Source: Streptomyces sp. NBC_01224 (GTDB lineage: Bacteria > Actinomycetota > Actinomycetes > Streptomycetales > Streptomycetaceae). From it: DNA of 64,000 nucleotides. Made by a program: the position numbers and the translations under genes. Shown here in pieces: positions 61,861 to 64,000 of the stretch (the first letter of the stretch is position 1; each line of letters begins with the position of its first letter). The notes beneath the pieces are model-generated. The model did no database searches. It was not told the DNA's origin and saw only the letters and a list, made by a program, of their open reading frames with translations. The stretch is taken from positions 5,823,001 to 5,887,000 of the forward strand of contig NZ_CP108529.1 in NCBI RefSeq assembly GCF_036002945.1, read 5' to 3'.

Positions 61861-62820
61861 TCACTCCTTGTGGGACTGTGTTGATCGCACCGAGAGCGCG
61901 CGGACGGTACGGGACGGGCTGGGTCGGCCCAGTTGTTCGGCGAGCCACACGCTGGTGGCGGTGAGCGCGTCGAGGTCGACCCCGGTTTCGATGCCGAGGC
62001 CGTCGAGCATCCACACGAGGTCTTCGGTGGCGAGATTCCCGGTCGCGCTCTTCGCGTACGGGCAGCCGCCGAGGCCGCCCGCGGAGGCGTCCACGGTGGT
62101 GACACCGTGCTGGAGCGCGGCGAGGGTGTTGGAGAGGGCCTGGCCGTACGTGTCGTGGAAGTGCACGCCGATGGTGTCGGTGTGCACTCCCTCCTCGTTC
62201 AGCTCGGAGAGCAGGTCCTGCACATGGCCGGGCGTGGCGACGCCGATGGTGTCGCCGAGGGAGAGTTCGTCGCAGCCGAGGTCCATCAGTGCCTTGGCCA
62301 CGCGGACGACCTGGTGGACGGGGACGGGCCCCTCCCACGGGTCGCCGAAGCACATCGACAGATAGCCACGGACATGCACCTTGTCGGCCTTGGCCCGGGC
62401 GACGACCGGCTCGAACATGGCGAGCGACTCGTCGACGGTGCGGTTGAGATTGCGGGCGGCGAACGTCTCGGTCGCCGAGCCGAACACGGCGATGCGGCGG
62501 GCGCCGAGCGCCAGGGCCCGGTCCAGGCCGCGTTCGTTCGGTACGAGTACCGGCAGGGCGACGCCCTCGATGTCGTCGAGGCGGGGGAACAGGTCCTGTG
62601 CGTCGGCCAGTTGGGGCACCCACTTCGGGTGCACGAAGCTGGTCGCCTCGATGCTGGTCAGGCCCGACGCGGCCAGACGGTGGATGAATTCCGCCTTCAC
62701 CTCGGTCGGTACGACGGCCTTCTCGTTCTGCAGCCCGTCGCGGGCGCCGACCTCGTGGATGCGTACCCGCGGGGGCAGATCCTGGGCGGGCACGGTCATG
62801 GGCAGGGTGCGGGGTGTCAT
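61861..62820 (-). CDS. Hydroxymethylglutaryl-CoA lyase
   Basis: Splits HMG-CoA to acetoacetate and acetyl-CoA, the last step of leucine breakdown. It has 319 residues from the ATG at 62820. The start RVRIHEVGARDGLQNEKAVV carries the metal and substrate Arg-Asp. GHVQDLLSELNEEGVHTDTI precedes the metal histidines in GVHFHDTYGQALSNTLAALQ (about 235). The catalytic Cys lies in SAGGLGGCPYAKSATGNLAT (about 270). The start overlaps the carboxylase stop (ATGA) and the gene ends nine bases before the dehydrogenase start. Confidence 0.93.
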   Translation of the reverse strand: MTPRTLPMTVPAQDLPPRVRIHEVGARDGLQNEKAVVPTEVKAEFIHRLAASGLTSIEATSFVHPKWVPQLADAQDLFPRLDDIEGVALPVLVPNERGLDRALALGARRIAVFGSATETFAARNLNRTVDESLAMFEPVVARAKADKVHVRGYLSMCFGDPWEGPVPVHQVVRVAKALMDLGCDELSLGDTIGVATPGHVQDLLSELNEEGVHTDTIGVHFHDTYGQALSNTLAALQHGVTTVDASAGGLGGCPYAKSATGNLATEDLVWMLDGLGIETGVDLDALTATSVWLAEQLGRPSPSRTVRALSVRSTQSHKE

Positions 62821-64000
62821 GCGTCCTCCCCGGGAGCTTCGGCGGGGGTCACCACGGCCAGGATCTGGTCCATGGCGACCGTGGCGCCGGCGGTGACATC
62901 CAGCTCGGTCACGATCCCGGCGTGCGGGGCGGAGATGACGTGTTCCATCTTCATCGCCTCGACGACGAGCAGGCTCTGACCGGCCACGACCTCGTCCCCG
63001 ACCTCCACCTTCACAACGGTGACGGTCCCGGGCATGGGCGCGGCGAGCGTGTCCGCCCCGGTGCGGGCGGCGCCGGCCAGCGACGCCTGAACGGGATCGT
63101 GATCCTGTACGTGCCAGGTGTCGCCGTCGCGGCCCAGCCAGGTCCCCTCGGGGGACGCGGCATGGGTGAACGTGTGGGTGACACCGGCGAGTTCGAGCGT
63201 GAGGTGATGCGGGGACAGCTCGATCAGCCTGGCCGTCTCCTTGCCGCCGGGCATCGGGGCCAGCGGGCCGCAGGCGCCCGTCGCGGGCTCCGGCGGCTGT
63301 GCGCCCTCCCCGACATGGCCGAACGTCAGCTCGGTGCCCGCCGGGCAGGAGCGCAGTGACACCTGCACCGGGTCGTGGCCCGGCAGCCGGAAGTGGCGCA
63401 CCGTCCGGGCCGGGGTGCCGCCCAGCCGCCAGCCGCTCGCCACGGAGAACGGGTCCACCCAGCCGGAGCCGTCCACGGGGGAGGTGCTCACCGGGGAGGG
63501 CTGCCGCAGCAGCGCCGCCGCCGCGTACACCTCCTCCGGCACCCCCTCCGGCACCAGCCCGGCCACCTCGCGCTCCACCAGACCGGTGTCCAGATCGCCC
63601 GCCACCACCGCCGGGTGGGCAAGCAGCCGGCGCAGGAAGCCGGCGTTCGTCGGGACGCCGAGGATCACCGTGTCCGCGAGCGCCGCACGCAGCCGGCGCA
63701 GGGCGGCGGCGCGGTCGGGGCCGTACGCGATGACCTTCGACAGCATCGGGTCGTACAGGCTGCCGACCTCGCCACCCGTGCCGAGCCCGGAGTCCGTCCG
63801 TACGCCGTTGCCCTGCGGCTCGTGCAGCGCGAGCACCGTGCCACCGGACGGCAGGAAGCCGCGGAACGGGTCCTCCGCGCAGATCCGGGCCTCGACGGCA
63901 TGGCCGGTGAGCTTTATGTCCTGCTGTTCGTAAGGGAGTTGCTCGCCCGCCGCGACCCTCAGCTGCCACTCCACCAGGTCCAGGCCGGTGATCAGCTCGG
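62817..64000 (-). CDS. Acyl-CoA carboxylase alpha subunit (biotin carboxylase + BCCP), N-terminus beyond window
   Basis: The C-terminal 394 residues of a 3-methylcrotonyl/propionyl/acetyl-CoA carboxylase alpha chain. The visible part begins in the biotin carboxylase lobe (HAVEARICAEDPFRGFLPSG and YDPMLSKVIAYGPDRAAALR). It passes through a linker and ends in the biotinyl domain with VVEAMKMEHVISAPHAGIVT, where Lys is the biotin site. Position beside HMG-CoA lyase and acyl-CoA dehydrogenase favours methylcrotonyl-CoA carboxylase in leucine breakdown. The gene continues past the right edge. Confidence 0.93.
   Translation of the reverse strand, partial: ELITGLDLVEWQLRVAAGEQLPYEQQDIKLTGHAVEARICAEDPFRGFLPSGGTVLALHEPQGNGVRTDSGLGTGGEVGSLYDPMLSKVIAYGPDRAAALRRLRAALADTVILGVPTNAGFLRRLLAHPAVVAGDLDTGLVEREVAGLVPEGVPEEVYAAAALLRQPSPVSTSPVDGSGWVDPFSVASGWRLGGTPARTVRHFRLPGHDPVQVSLRSCPAGTELTFGHVGEGAQPPEPATGACGPLAPMPGGKETARLIELSPHHLTLELAGVTHTFTHAASPEGTWLGRDGDTWHVQDHDPVQASLAGAARTGADTLAAPMPGTVTVVKVEVGDEVVAGQSLLVVEAMKMEHVISAPHAGIVTELDVTAGATVAMDQILAVVTPAEAPGEDA

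Noticed and set aside
1..64000. CRISPR array or prophage
   Set aside because: No regularly spaced repeats, no cas or phage structural genes and no integrase next to the tRNA genes were seen. The Cas4-like protein is part of a nuclease-helicase operon instead.

Overview
The window is chromosomal DNA from a Streptomyces species. Base composition is very high in G+C with strong third-position bias. Many starts are GTG or TTG. The pathway genes, their order and the regulatory sites (DasR, CebR, iron boxes, a TTA codon in adpA) are those of Streptomyces. From memory the right two thirds follow the order of the S. coelicolor region from about SCO2777 to SCO2830, read right to left. I could not run a comparison to confirm this.

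Left part (1 to about 20 kb): the start of a membrane GT2 glycosyltransferase runs off the left edge. It is followed by a secreted NlpC/P60 wall hydrolase with an SPFH membrane protein, a chitin-type lytic polysaccharide monooxygenase (LPMO) under two DasR-type sites, an acyl-CoA synthetase and a 14-TM drug exporter. An IclR regulator lies next to a broken amino-acid ABC ATPase, followed by a 2-hydroxyacid dehydrogenase, a maleate-isomerase-like protein, a luciferase-like oxidoreductase, the PAS-GGDEF-EAL protein CdgA and a secreted M6-like protease. Three identical tRNA-Lys(CTT) genes lie at 2011, 10627 and 19178, all on the minus strand.

Middle (20 to 34 kb): a compact minus-strand operon encodes a RecB/Cas4/AddB-type nuclease with a four-cysteine Fe-S signature, a 537-residue protein of unknown function and an SF1 helicase. 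I regard this as the best candidate here for an uncharacterised DNA-processing or defence system. Next come a PAP2 phosphatase, a histidine phosphatase, an XRE-TPR regulator and a spermidine-synthase-like protein. A decayed accessory patch (29.7-31.5 kb) holds an IS5-type transposase relic and a possible toxin tip coupled to an immunity-like gene. leuA and a divergent GntR regulator close this part.

Right part (35 to 64 kb): the cellobiose system cebEFG-bglC-cebR has three CebR boxes. It is followed by tRNA-His, orn and adpA (with the bldA-dependent TTA codon), a UspA protein, an acetate-transporter-like protein, glmS, a DUF4429 protein and a GH20 hexosaminidase with a DasR-type site. The desferrioxamine cluster desABCD-desF carries two iron boxes, but the usual desE lipoprotein gene is not beside it. 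The window ends in a leucine/acyl-CoA catabolic set: acyl-CoA dehydrogenase, HMG-CoA lyase and a biotin-dependent carboxylase alpha subunit cut by the right edge.

Together the genes join polysaccharide use (chitin through LPMO, GH20 and GlmS; cellulose through Ceb and BglC), developmental control (AdpA, Orn, CdgA) and iron capture.
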